Origin: Saprospiraceae bacterium | GTDB lineage: Bacteria > Bacteroidota > Bacteroidia > Chitinophagales > Saprospiraceae | Assembly: GCA_021739645.1 (NCBI GenBank) | Contig: JAIPBL010000017.1 | Coordinates: forward strand, 1 to 64,000 | Direction of reading: 5' to 3' | Length of the DNA stretch: 64,000 bases | Shown here: positions 28,442-38,336 of the stretch, in pieces | How positions within the stretch are numbered: the stretch's first letter is position 1 | Layout of the letters: each line of letters starts with the position of its first letter | Program-made: the position numbers and the translations under genes | The notes under the pieces: model-generated | What the model was told of the DNA's origin: nothing | What the model saw: only the letters and a program-made list of their open reading frames with translations | Database searches by the model: none

Positions 28442-29716
28442 CTAGTTTACCACCAGCATTACCTTGTTTTTCTTGCCGTTTTCCAGCATGATGTATTTGC
28501 CGTGTAGCAGCGATTCGTGGTTAATGACGGTGTCCAAGCTCGTGATTTTCTCTTTGTTTACTGAAACCGCCTGACCTTGAATGGCCCGCTTGGCCTCTGC
28601 CTTCGAGGGAAGCATATTGGTGACTTCCGACATCAGCTCTATGATGCCAACGCCGTTAGAAAGGACTGATTTTGGCACCTCAAAACTGGGTATTTCACCT
28701 GCAACGGTTGCCAAATCTTTTTCACCCAATTCAAACAATGTTTCCTTGCCTGCCCGGTTATTGAACAGCAGTTCCGATACGTTTAAGACTGCCTTGTAAA
28801 CTGGTTCGGAGTGAATCCGAACAGTCAATTCCTCGGCCAAAATGCGCTTTAAGGCAACTGGGTTGTTGGCATATTCAGCCTCAAGCGCCTCGACTTCCTC
28901 CCTTGTTTTTAGGGTAAAATACCGGGTCAATTTGGGCAAGTCTTTGTCATCAGAATTTATCCAGAACTGGTAAAATTTGTATGGTGAAGTATGGTCTGGG
29001 TCGAGCCAAATATTGCCGTCTTCTGATTTGCCAAACTTCTTGCCATCCGATTTGGTGAGCAAAGGGGTTGTGATTGCATGGGCTTTTTCAGACAAATTGC
29101 GCCGGATAAATTCTGTACCGGAAGTGATATTGCCCCACTGGTCGCTTCCGCCCATCTGAAGACTACAGCCATGTTCCTTGTAAAGGCACTGAAAATCGTA
29201 AGCTTGAAGCAGTTGGTAGCTGAATTCCGTGAAGGAAAGGCCGCTTTCGAGGCGGTTTTGGACACTGTCCTTGGAGAGCATGTAGTTGACAGTCAGTGTT
29301 TTGCCTACATCCCGAAGGAAAGTCAACACATCCATGTTTTTGTAAAAATCGAGGTTGTTGCGAAGAATGGCCTGATTCCCTTTGTCACCAAATTCCAGCA
29401 ATCTCATCATGTGTTCTTTTTGGCGGTTGAGGTTGCCATCGAGTTCATCGAGGGTTTTCAATTCACGCTCCTTGTCCTTGCCAGAGGGGTCTCCTACCCT
29501 ACCCGTTGCGCCACCCATCAAAACGATTGGCCGGTGCCCGGCCCGCTGGAACAAGGTCAAAATCATGATTTGGACATAATTACCAATGCCCAATGCAGGT
29601 GCGGTCGGGTCAAACCCAATATATCCGGTCCTCATGCCGGTGTTGAGGTGCGCTTCGGCACCCTCTGTGGACTGATGGAACATATTGCGCCAGCGCAATT
29701 CTTCAATAAAATTCAT
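28442..29716 (-). CDS. tyrS: Tyrosyl-tRNA synthetase
   Basis: GYIGFDPTAPALGIGNYVQIM, LQAYDFQCLYKEHGCSLQMGGSDQWGNI, KSDGKKFGKSEDGNIWLD, C-terminal S4 domain. Confidence 0.97.
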   Translation of the reverse strand: MNFIEELRWRNMFHQSTEGAEAHLNTGMRTGYIGFDPTAPALGIGNYVQIMILTLFQRAGHRPIVLMGGATGRVGDPSGKDKERELKTLDELDGNLNRQKEHMMRLLEFGDKGNQAILRNNLDFYKNMDVLTFLRDVGKTLTVNYMLSKDSVQNRLESGLSFTEFSYQLLQAYDFQCLYKEHGCSLQMGGSDQWGNITSGTEFIRRNLSEKAHAITTPLLTKSDGKKFGKSEDGNIWLDPDHTSPYKFYQFWINSDDKDLPKLTRYFTLKTREEVEALEAEYANNPVALKRILAEELTVRIHSEPVYKAVLNVSELLFNNRAGKETLFELGEKDLATVAGEIPSFEVPKSVLSNGVGIIELMSEVTNMLPSKAEAKRAIQGQAVSVNKEKITSLDTVINHESLLHGKYIMLENGKKNKVMLVVN

Positions 29717-29867
29717 GTTAGGTAAAATTGTATGACTCTAAGTTTTCCGTTAAATGGGGCAAAAATAGCCAAGTAACACTAAGATTTGCCATGAAGGATA
29801 ATATTCCTAGAAATGAAGCCATGGTAAAAAATGAGGAACAATCGTCAATTCAAATATCTTTGCCGAC

Positions 29868-31166
29868 ATGAACCTGCCTTATTTCATCGCCAAAAAAGTT
29901 GCCCTGAACAACCGACAGTCGTTCACGGGTTTGATTGTCCGCATTGCCATTGTCGCTGTGGCATTGAGTTTGGCGGTGATGATAGTGTCCACCGCTGTCA
30001 TTTCTGGGTTCAAACACCAAATAGGAGAAAAGATTTTTGGATTTTGGGGGCATATCCACATCACAAACACACAAATTAACCGCACCACCGGAGAATCGGT
30101 TCCCATCAGCATCAACCAGCCGTTTTATCCAAGCCTCGATACGTTGGAGCCTATTGCTTACTATGAAACCAACGAAATCTTAGGCATGGAAATGCCCTGG
30201 CAAGTGGAAAGAACGACGAAAGGCGGTATCCGTCACATCCAGGTTTTTGCCCTAAAACCGGGTATCATCAAGACCAAAAAAGAAATTGAGGGCATCATCC
30301 TGAAAGGGATTGGAAAGGACTTCGACTGGTCTTTTTTCGATAAATTTCTGGTTGAAGGCAACCGCTTGGAGCTGCCCGACAGCGTTGGAGATGGAATTAT
30401 TTTATCAAAACAAACAGCAGTACGTTTGGAACTCAAGGTGGGCGATAAATTTATTTTTTATTACGTCCGGGATGGCGAGGCGCTGGCCAAAAGATTTATC
30501 GTTACGGGCATCTACAAAACCGGATTGGAGGAATACGACCGGAAATTCGCCTTGGTTGACATCCGCAACGTACAGGAACTGCTGGACTGGGCACCGGACA
30601 TGGTTGGCGGGTTTGAGGTAGCAGTGGACAATTTGCAGGACATGGAGGTATTTTCCGATTACATTTACATGGAAGTGCTTCCTGGCGAACTTTATTGCGA
30701 GAGCATACGAAAAAAATACCCTGCCATTTTTGATTGGCTGGCCTTGCAGGACATCAACGAAGTAGTCATTTTGGCCCTGATGCTGGTCGTGGGTTTGATA
30801 AACATGGTCACTGCCTTGATGATTTTGATTTTGGAACGCACGAACATGATTGGGGTGCTCAAGTCCCTTGGGCAAAAAGATTGGAGCATTCGAAAAGTGT
30901 TCTTGTACAATGCGGCCTACATCATTTTACTGGGTCTGTTTTTTGGCAATTTGGCAGGCATAGGCTTTTGTTTATTGCAAGAAAACTATGGTCTGATAAA
31001 GCTTTCCGAAGAAAACTACTACCTATCAGAAGCACCGATTGAATTAAATCTATTCTCGGTCCTAGCATTGAATGCTGTGGCCCTGGTTGTCATCCTTCTT
31101 TTCCTGATTTTCCCTTCTTGGCTGGTCACTCGTATCAGTCCGGTCAAAGCCATCCGTTTTAAGTAA
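29868..31166 (+). CDS. FtsX-family ABC permease, LolC/LolE-like
   Basis: N-terminal TM plus MacB-like periplasmic domain; GLINMVTALMILILERTNMIGVLKSLGQKDWSIRKVFLY. Confidence 0.85.
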   Translation: MNLPYFIAKKVALNNRQSFTGLIVRIAIVAVALSLAVMIVSTAVISGFKHQIGEKIFGFWGHIHITNTQINRTTGESVPISINQPFYPSLDTLEPIAYYETNEILGMEMPWQVERTTKGGIRHIQVFALKPGIIKTKKEIEGIILKGIGKDFDWSFFDKFLVEGNRLELPDSVGDGIILSKQTAVRLELKVGDKFIFYYVRDGEALAKRFIVTGIYKTGLEEYDRKFALVDIRNVQELLDWAPDMVGGFEVAVDNLQDMEVFSDYIYMEVLPGELYCESIRKKYPAIFDWLALQDINEVVILALMLVVGLINMVTALMILILERTNMIGVLKSLGQKDWSIRKVFLYNAAYIILLGLFFGNLAGIGFCLLQENYGLIKLSEENYYLSEAPIELNLFSVLALNAVALVVILLFLIFPSWLVTRISPVKAIRFK

Positions 31167-31312
31167 GCGCACAACATAGCTTTGGCCTTTTGGAACGAAT
31201 GCGATATTATTGGGGTTGTGTGGTTTGGCAATTGCACTTAAATGCAAGCATTTACTTAGCCCTTGCCAAATTATTCATAAATTTGCCAAAACAGCTATCA
31301 AAATCACAACCC

Positions 31313-31786
31313 ATGGAAAATTGGAGAAAGTTGAACGGCCAAGCAATTGATGCCCCCATCAAAGAAGCAGTTGAGGCTACAATAATCAGAGAGAGAGAAG
31401 CTGGTCATCGATTGAAAATATGCATAGGCTCCGATTCCCAAGTTCGAAACGGTATTGTTGAATTTGCCACTGTCATCGTTTTTTTGAGAGAAAAAAAAGG
31501 CGGTTTCATGTTCATTCAAAACTCAAGGACTCTAAGGACAATGGGATTGAAGGAGCGCATGATTATGGAGGTCGCAAAATCTGTGGAGATTGCATACAGC
31601 CTTTGTGACCTACTTGATTTTTACCACGTTGAATTAGAGGTGCATGCTGATATTAACACCGACCCAGCCTTTCAATCAAACACTGCACTTAAGGAAGCAA
31701 TGGGATACATCCTCAGCATGGGTTTTGTTTTCAAGGCCAAGCCAGATGCCTTTGCAAGCTCCTCATGTGCCGACAAAGTTGTTTAA
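31313..31786 (+). CDS. YkuK-like (DUF458) RNase H-like family protein
   Basis: KICIGSDSQVRNGIVEFATVIVFLREKKGGFMF...VELEVHADINTDPAFQSN. Confidence 0.75.
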   Translation: MENWRKLNGQAIDAPIKEAVEATIIREREAGHRLKICIGSDSQVRNGIVEFATVIVFLREKKGGFMFIQNSRTLRTMGLKERMIMEVAKSVEIAYSLCDLLDFYHVELEVHADINTDPAFQSNTALKEAMGYILSMGFVFKAKPDAFASSSCADKVV

Positions 31787-31980
31787 TAGATAATCACAAG
31801 ACACCTTTACCCCTCCGTACTGTTTTTGTTATGAGTGTTTTCACGTATTTTTTCAGACCAACAAATAGACTACAAAAATTTTGCTATTTGATTCATTGCT
31901 TTGTGGTTATAATTTTAAACATTTGCCACTGCGATACAACATAAGCAACTAATAGCCTATTAATAAGTTTTTAGAGGGAA

Positions 31981-32592
31981 GTGATAAGCTGGAAAAGTAA
32001 CAACAAACAAAAATCAGAAAGCGTGCTTTACAAAATCAAACTCAAAAATGCAGACGATACTGTCTTGCTTGATGCTGAGGTTTATGAATGGTTGACATCC
32101 GACCCGTACCTTGCCAAAGTGGATTTCATCAATAACCTTCGCAAACATTCAAGTGGCTGCGCAGTATTTCAAAAGACTTGGAAGAAAAGCGACGGCACTT
32201 TTAAAACCGAAACGCTTTATCTCCACAAAGTCATTGCTGAAAAATTTTTGATATCCACAAAGACGAAGACTGAAAACCTCGTTGGTGCCAAAAACAACAA
32301 CAAATTAGATTGTCGGCTTGAGAACATACTTTACCGCTCTAGGGCTGTAGCCAGTCGCAAGCGAAAAACTAGTAGCAAAACTGGTTATACTGGGGTTTAT
32401 CAAGAAAATCACCGCTACCGTGCCGTAATTTCTTTGAACGGCAAATCCATGCATATCGGCATGTTTGACAAACCGGAAGAAGCAGCTTTGGCGTACAATC
32501 GCAAGTCCAAGGAATTTTACGGAGACACTGGGAAACTTAATATTATCAGGCGAACAAAGGGAGACGGGACATTTGAAGATGATACGACCTGA
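31981..32592 (+). CDS. AP2-domain protein with degenerate HNH-endonuclease-like N-terminus
   Basis: LHKVIAEKFLI...LVGAKNNNKLDCRLENILYRS followed by AP2-like TGYTGVYQENHRYRAVISLNGKSMHIGMFDKPEEAALAYNRKSKEFYGDTGKLN; GTG start. Confidence 0.75.
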   Translation: MISWKSNNKQKSESVLYKIKLKNADDTVLLDAEVYEWLTSDPYLAKVDFINNLRKHSSGCAVFQKTWKKSDGTFKTETLYLHKVIAEKFLISTKTKTENLVGAKNNNKLDCRLENILYRSRAVASRKRKTSSKTGYTGVYQENHRYRAVISLNGKSMHIGMFDKPEEAALAYNRKSKEFYGDTGKLNIIRRTKGDGTFEDDTT

Positions 32593-32855
32593 TACTTTTT
32601 TCAACCCTCAAAAAATAGCCTTACTACCATCACTACTGTATCATTGTTGAGGCACAGTGAACCCAATCACATGCAAATTCATAAATGCACCATGTAAGGG
32701 GTGATTTTTTTTGTACGAAAACACCATTACGTGCTTGTCAACGTAAAAATTCAGTCGCTTTTTGGTTCATTTCTCAATTAAATACTTGAATTTCGACCTT
32801 CCTGCTTTTCTTTGCACCCGCAACACCGCCACATTTTGCAAACTAATATCATCAA

Positions 32856-33737
32856 ATGGGTTGGTTCAAAAGATTAAAAGATGGCATTCAAACTGCCACC
32901 AAATACAAAAAAGAGACACCAGATGGACTTTGGTACAAGTGCAAACTCTGCAATGAGATGAGCACTATGAAGGAAGTGCGTACCAATTTTTACAAATGCC
33001 CAAAATGTGACTACCATATCCGAATAGGCTCTCACGACTATTTTGATATTATTTTTGAAGAAAAGTACGAGGTAATGTTCGATGACCTCATTTCAAGTGA
33101 CCATCTAAATTTTGTTGACTTAAAACCCTATACCAAACGTCTTCAAGATGAGCATTTGAAAACTGGCCTGACCGATGCCATCGCTGTTGCCGCTGGACAA
33201 GTTGATGGGAGAAACCTGGTCGTAGCGGCTATGGACTTCACTTTCATTGGCGGCTCTATGGGGTCAGTTGTTGGCGAAAAAATAGCACGAGCCATCAACA
33301 AAAGTATTGAACTGCACTGCCCTTTTTTAATCATCTCAAAATCTGGTGGCGCTAGAATGATGGAGTCTGCATTTTCCTTGATGCAGATGGGTAAAACATC
33401 CGCTAAACTTACCCAACTATCGAAAGCTGGACTACCTTATTTTTCATTAATGACTGACCCAACAACGGGTGGCGTAACGGCTTCATTTGCCATGCTAGGT
33501 GACATGAACTTTGCAGAACCCAATGCCCTCATCGGCTTTGCAGGCCCGAGGGTTATAAAGGAGACAATAAAAAGAGACTTACCCGATGGGTTCCAAACCT
33601 CCGAGTTTCTTATGGACCATGGGTTTTTGGATTTTATCATAAACAGGAAAGACCTTCGACAAAGACTTTCCGTCTTACTTGCACTGTTTGAGAGCAAAGG
33701 CAAAAAGCCAATTGCAAAGCAAAAAAAGACTGCCTAA
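32856..33737 (+). CDS. accD: Acetyl-CoA carboxylase carboxyltransferase subunit beta
   Basis: Zn ribbon CKLCNEMSTMKEVRTNFYKCPKCDYHIRI; DFTFIGGSMGSVVGEKI; SKSGGARMMESAFSLMQMGKTSAKL; DPTTGGVTASFAMLGD. Confidence 0.97.
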   Translation: MGWFKRLKDGIQTATKYKKETPDGLWYKCKLCNEMSTMKEVRTNFYKCPKCDYHIRIGSHDYFDIIFEEKYEVMFDDLISSDHLNFVDLKPYTKRLQDEHLKTGLTDAIAVAAGQVDGRNLVVAAMDFTFIGGSMGSVVGEKIARAINKSIELHCPFLIISKSGGARMMESAFSLMQMGKTSAKLTQLSKAGLPYFSLMTDPTTGGVTASFAMLGDMNFAEPNALIGFAGPRVIKETIKRDLPDGFQTSEFLMDHGFLDFIINRKDLRQRLSVLLALFESKGKKPIAKQKKTA

Positions 33738-33787
33738 CTGCTCCTAAATATCCCTCATTTTTCCTTTTAAAATCATCCTTAAAAAGG

Positions 33788-33817
33788 TTGCTAGCCGCCG
33801 CATTTTTACTACTTTTG
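33788..33817 (+). promoter_or_regulatory. Bacteroidota promoter TTG-N19-TACTTTTG upstream of gyrA
   Basis: TTG at 33788-33790, exactly 19 nt, TACTTTTG at 33810-33817; gyrA ATG at 33868. Confidence 0.75.
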
Positions 33818-33867
33818 CACCGCTTTTGAATCGAACTAATTGAAACACCAAATCCAGTAAGATTTTG

Positions 33868-36408
33868 ATGAATACAGGACAAAGAATTATCCCTATCAAT
33901 ATTGAGGATGAAATGAAAACCGCGTACATTGACTATTCAATGTCGGTAATCGTTTCACGTGCACTTCCAGATGTGAGAGATGGGTTGAAGCCGGTGCACC
34001 GGAGAGTTTTGTATGGGATGAACGAGCTTGGCCTATCCTACAACAAAGCACACAAAAAATCCGCACGTATTGTGGGTGAGGTATTAGGTAAATACCACCC
34101 GCACGGTGACTCTTCCGTGTATGACACCATGGTGCGGATGGCGCAAGATTGGTCACTTAGGTACCCACTGGTGGACGGTCAAGGAAACTTCGGCTCGATG
34201 GACGGTGATAGCCCTGCTGCAATGCGTTACACCGAAGCCAGGATGCGCAGAATTACGGATGAGATACTTGCAGACATCGAGAAGGAAACCGTTGATTTTG
34301 CGTTGAACTTTGACGACACCTTGGAGGAGCCAACGGTCATGCCCACCCGTATTCCCAATCTTTTGATAAACGGGGCATCGGGTATCGCAGTTGGTATGGC
34401 CACCAACATGATGCCGCACAACCTCAGCGAGGTGGTGGATGGCGTTATGGCCACCATCGACAATCCAGAAATTACCATTGATGAACTTTGCAACTTTATC
34501 AAGGCGCCAGACTTCCCAACAGGTGGCATTATTCATGGGTATTCTGGGGTAAAGGAGGCGTTTGAAACAGGCCGTGGCAGGGTTGTGCTCCGTGGCCGTG
34601 CCAATATTGAAACTTCAGCAACTGGCAAAGAAACCATCATCATCACCGAGATTCCCTACCAAGTGAACAAAGCGATGCTGGTAGCAAAAATCGCAGAACT
34701 GGCCAATGAGAAAAGGGTGGAAGGCATCAGTGACGTTCGGGATGAGAGCGACCGTACCGGGCTTCGAATTGTGGTGGAGGTAAAGCGGGATGCAATGGCG
34801 AGCATCGTGCTTAATTTCTTGTACAAACTCACACCACTTCAGAATTCTTATGGTGTAAACAATGTGGCCCTGGTTCATGGCCGCCCCATGACCTTGAACC
34901 TCAAGGACATGATTGAGGAATTCATAACCTTCCGATTGGAGGTGATTGTCCGCCGAACCAAATACGACCTTCGAAAAGCAGAAGAGAAGGCCCACATCTT
35001 GGAGGGCTTACTCATCGCCCTCGACCATTTGGATGAGGTTATTGCATTGATTCGCAAATCAGCCACCGTGGACGATGCAAGGGAAGGCCTGATGTCCACT
35101 TTCAACCTTTCAGAAATTCAGGCAAAGGCAATTCTTGAAATGCGCCTTTCCAGGCTCACTGGACTTGAGCGGGACAAAGTGCGTAAGGAATACGAAGAGA
35201 TTTTGGAAATGATTGCGAAGTACAAAGCAATCCTTGCCGACGAAGGTATCCGCCGACAAATTATCAAAGACGAATTGACGGAAATCAGAGAACGCTTTGG
35301 CGATGAACGCCGTACCGAAATTTCTTATGAGGAAGGCGAAATCAATATGGAGGATTTTATCGCCGATGAAAATGTAGCAATTACCATTTCACATGCCGGG
35401 TACATCAAACGTACCGCAGTGTCGGAATATCGCACCCAAAGCCGAGGCGGAAGAGGAGCAAGGGGCAGTAAGACAAAGGATGAAGATTTCATTGAACACA
35501 TGTTCGTTGCCAGCAATCACAACTACCTGATGTTCTTTACGGAAATGGGCAAATGTTACTGGATGCGGGTGTTTGAAATACCAGAAGGCACTAAAAATTC
35601 AGGTGGCCGTTTCATACAAAACGTACTTTCCATTTCATCAGCCGACAAGGTCAAAGCCTACATCATTGTCCAAAACTTGAACGACAAAGAATTCTTGGAC
35701 AACAACTACATTCTCTTCTGTACCAAACAAGGGCAGGTCAAGAAAACTTCGCTTGAAGCCTACTCTCGCCCTCGTGAGGGTGGCATTATCGCCATCAGCA
35801 TAAATGAAGGTGACCAGCTGCTTGAAGCGAGACTGACAAATGGCAACAATGAAGTTTTCATTGCTTCAAAGGCTGGGAATGCTATCCACTTCATGGAGAA
35901 AAACGCTCGCCCAATGGGTAGGAATACCGCTGGGGTAAAAGGACTCAAGTTAGAAGATGAAAACGATGTTGTAGTTGGTATGGCCATTGTTGAGCCAAAC
36001 GACCTCACCCATACAATTCTTACAATTTCAGAGAAGGGCACAGGTAAACGTACGGTGGCTGGTGACTACCGCCTGACAAACCGTGGCGGCAAGGGTGTAA
36101 AAACCATGGAAGTTACTGAAAAAACAGGTAATGTTATTGCCATTAAATCAGTGGCAGAGGACGAAGACCTGATGATCACCACCAAATTGGGAATTGTCAT
36201 TCGGATGCCAGTAAACGAAATCAGGGTAATGGGTCGGGCTACACAAGGTGTACGAGTTATCCGGGTGGATGGTGATGACCAAATTGCTGACGTAACCGTA
36301 GTTCCACATGAAGAAGAAATTGAGGAAGAAGGCTTGGAAGCGCCAGTTGAAGGAACAACTGAATCACCAACGAATGACACGCCAACGAATGAAGAAGGTG
36401 ATAATTGA
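33868..36408 (+). CDS. gyrA: DNA gyrase subunit A
   Basis: [33 protein letters not shown]...RYTEARM; C-terminal beta-pinwheel repeats. ATG at 33868 preferred over the TTG at 33865. Confidence 0.97.
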   Translation: MNTGQRIIPINIEDEMKTAYIDYSMSVIVSRALPDVRDGLKPVHRRVLYGMNELGLSYNKAHKKSARIVGEVLGKYHPHGDSSVYDTMVRMAQDWSLRYPLVDGQGNFGSMDGDSPAAMRYTEARMRRITDEILADIEKETVDFALNFDDTLEEPTVMPTRIPNLLINGASGIAVGMATNMMPHNLSEVVDGVMATIDNPEITIDELCNFIKAPDFPTGGIIHGYSGVKEAFETGRGRVVLRGRANIETSATGKETIIITEIPYQVNKAMLVAKIAELANEKRVEGISDVRDESDRTGLRIVVEVKRDAMASIVLNFLYKLTPLQNSYGVNNVALVHGRPMTLNLKDMIEEFITFRLEVIVRRTKYDLRKAEEKAHILEGLLIALDHLDEVIALIRKSATVDDAREGLMSTFNLSEIQAKAILEMRLSRLTGLERDKVRKEYEEILEMIAKYKAILADEGIRRQIIKDELTEIRERFGDERRTEISYEEGEINMEDFIADENVAITISHAGYIKRTAVSEYRTQSRGGRGARGSKTKDEDFIEHMFVASNHNYLMFFTEMGKCYWMRVFEIPEGTKNSGGRFIQNVLSISSADKVKAYIIVQNLNDKEFLDNNYILFCTKQGQVKKTSLEAYSRPREGGIIAISINEGDQLLEARLTNGNNEVFIASKAGNAIHFMEKNARPMGRNTAGVKGLKLEDENDVVVGMAIVEPNDLTHTILTISEKGTGKRTVAGDYRLTNRGGKGVKTMEVTEKTGNVIAIKSVAEDEDLMITTKLGIVIRMPVNEIRVMGRATQGVRVIRVDGDDQIADVTVVPHEEEIEEEGLEAPVEGTTESPTNDTPTNEEGDN

Positions 36409-36559
36409 GTCTATAAAGTAGATTTAGTTTTGACTTTTATTGGAATCTTAACAATTCAATTCATGCCATTTAGTGCATTTTCTCGTCAATAATGTGATTC
36501 AAACAATTCCATGCTTGAAAACATTTGAATCGAGAACATTAAATTAAATTCACATCAAC

Positions 36560-37885
36560 ATGAAAAAAGTTGTATTCGGCCTATTGGCCATGTTTCTTGT
36601 CACAAATATTATCAACGCTCAGGATGACCCTGAGAAGGCATTGAGCAAAGCAGGCAAGGCTTTAGCAGCTTATGCCCAAAATCTCGACCCTACTAATAAT
36701 GAGGGCAAATTGAAGGAAGCAATTCAATTAATTGACTTTGCCTCTTCAGCGGATGTCAACAAGGATAAAGTGCGGACATGGCAGACCAAAGGTGAAATTT
36801 ATAACGCCTTGGCTGACAGGGACTTAATCAATATGCTTAAGAACCCAGACTTTGTTCCACAATACCCAGATGCGCCCGTTGTTGCTGCTGAGTCATTCAT
36901 GAGTGCCCTTGATGTCGCTTCCAAAAAATACGAAACCAAGGATGCGCTCAAAGGGCTGAACGAAGCAGCTGGCAAGCTGAACGACATTGGTAATAGCCAA
37001 ATAAAGCGAGATGATTATGCGGGTGCATACATATCGCTTGAGACCGTCATGAAAGTAAACGACGCAGTCAAGAAAAATGGCGGTGAGCCTGTAATTGCTG
37101 ATGCTGATATGGCCAATCACAAATACGTAGTCGCCTATTGCGCATCGGAAGCTGGAAACAAAGATTCAGCTGGTAAATTGTACAAAGAACTCTATGAGGC
37201 TGATACAGTGCAACCAGCTGTTTATGCCAAGTATTTTGACTTTTTGTACCAAGGTGGAAACACTGATGAGGCTTGGATCGTATTTGACAAGGGGCAAACT
37301 AAGTTCCCAGCCAACACTGAAATTCTTTTCGTAGGCATCAATGCCAAAATAGTCGAAAAGGACTACGACGCACTCAAGCAGATGCTCAATAAGGCGATAG
37401 ATGCTGAGCCAAATAATTCTTCCATCTATTCGGCGCTTGGCAATGTTTATATGAACCTTTTCAATGAAGAATACGCCAAAGACAATAACTCTGCCGCTGC
37501 TCAAGACTATTTTGATGAATCAATAAAATACTACAACAAGGCGATTAGTATTGATTCAAGTCAGTTTATTGCGATTTATAGCATTGGTTCACTTTACTTC
37601 AACAAAGCAGTGGAACTCATCAAAATTGCAACCGCACAACCAATGGACAAAGAAGGCCAGAAAAAGTATAAGATGCTAACTGACGAGTCCAAAGAGTTGA
37701 TGGCAACTGCCCTACCGTACTTCCAAAAAACGGAAGGCATGCAGCCAAATGACATCAACACATTAATTGCCCTCTCGGAAATTTATGCCAGACAAAGCGA
37801 ATTGGAAATTTCACAAGAATTCAAGAACCGATTGGAGAAAGTGAGGAATGGTGAAGAAATTGGTGCTTCTTATTTCAAAAAATAA
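36560..37885 (+). CDS. Secreted tetratricopeptide-repeat protein
   Basis: Signal peptide MKKVVFGLLAMFLVTNIINAQ; TPR-like repeats (SIYSALGNVYMNLF...YYNKAISIDSSQFIAIYSIGSLYFNKA). Confidence 0.8.
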   Translation: MKKVVFGLLAMFLVTNIINAQDDPEKALSKAGKALAAYAQNLDPTNNEGKLKEAIQLIDFASSADVNKDKVRTWQTKGEIYNALADRDLINMLKNPDFVPQYPDAPVVAAESFMSALDVASKKYETKDALKGLNEAAGKLNDIGNSQIKRDDYAGAYISLETVMKVNDAVKKNGGEPVIADADMANHKYVVAYCASEAGNKDSAGKLYKELYEADTVQPAVYAKYFDFLYQGGNTDEAWIVFDKGQTKFPANTEILFVGINAKIVEKDYDALKQMLNKAIDAEPNNSSIYSALGNVYMNLFNEEYAKDNNSAAAQDYFDESIKYYNKAISIDSSQFIAIYSIGSLYFNKAVELIKIATAQPMDKEGQKKYKMLTDESKELMATALPYFQKTEGMQPNDINTLIALSEIYARQSELEISQEFKNRLEKVRNGEEIGASYFKK

Positions 37886-37904
37886 CAAGTTTCGAAAGCA
37901 ATAA

Positions 37905-37946
37905 TTTAGGGTAGCAATGTACATTCATTGCTGCCCTAATTTTTTG
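37905..37946 (+). terminator. Intrinsic terminator of the TPR gene
   Basis: TTAGGGTAGCAATG...CATTGCTGCCCTAATTTTTT. Confidence 0.85.
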
Positions 37947-38336
37947 CCAAAAACCTGAAATCCCAACAGTATGGCTAGGCCCTACGCGTTTTTGGTTGAT
38001 ATTTTATTGGAATTTGTAAACAAATAAGTTTCAAAGCCTATATTTGCAAAAGCTGGCAACACCCACCAACAAGAATTGCCGTACTTAAATTGGCTTTTTC
38101 ACCACCACTTTTTTCCACCCAACATTAGAATCTGCAATTGAACTGGAAAATCTTAGATTCAATTCGGTACGGTTATTGCGCCTGACTACTAAGCTGTTAC
38201 GCTTGATAATCAGATAAATGTTTTCGAGAAACTACACAGGGAGGCAAAATACCATTACTCGTTTTATCTTCGGGAAAGATGAAAGTGCTGGCTGCTGTTT
38301 AGTATTGCCGGTAGTTCCCGTAGCATTCAAACAGCT

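Noticed and set aside
29855-29862. TATCTTTG immediately before the ATG at 29868 as evidence of a leaderless promoter
   Set aside because: No TTG -33 at suitable spacing; the motif is short enough to be chance.
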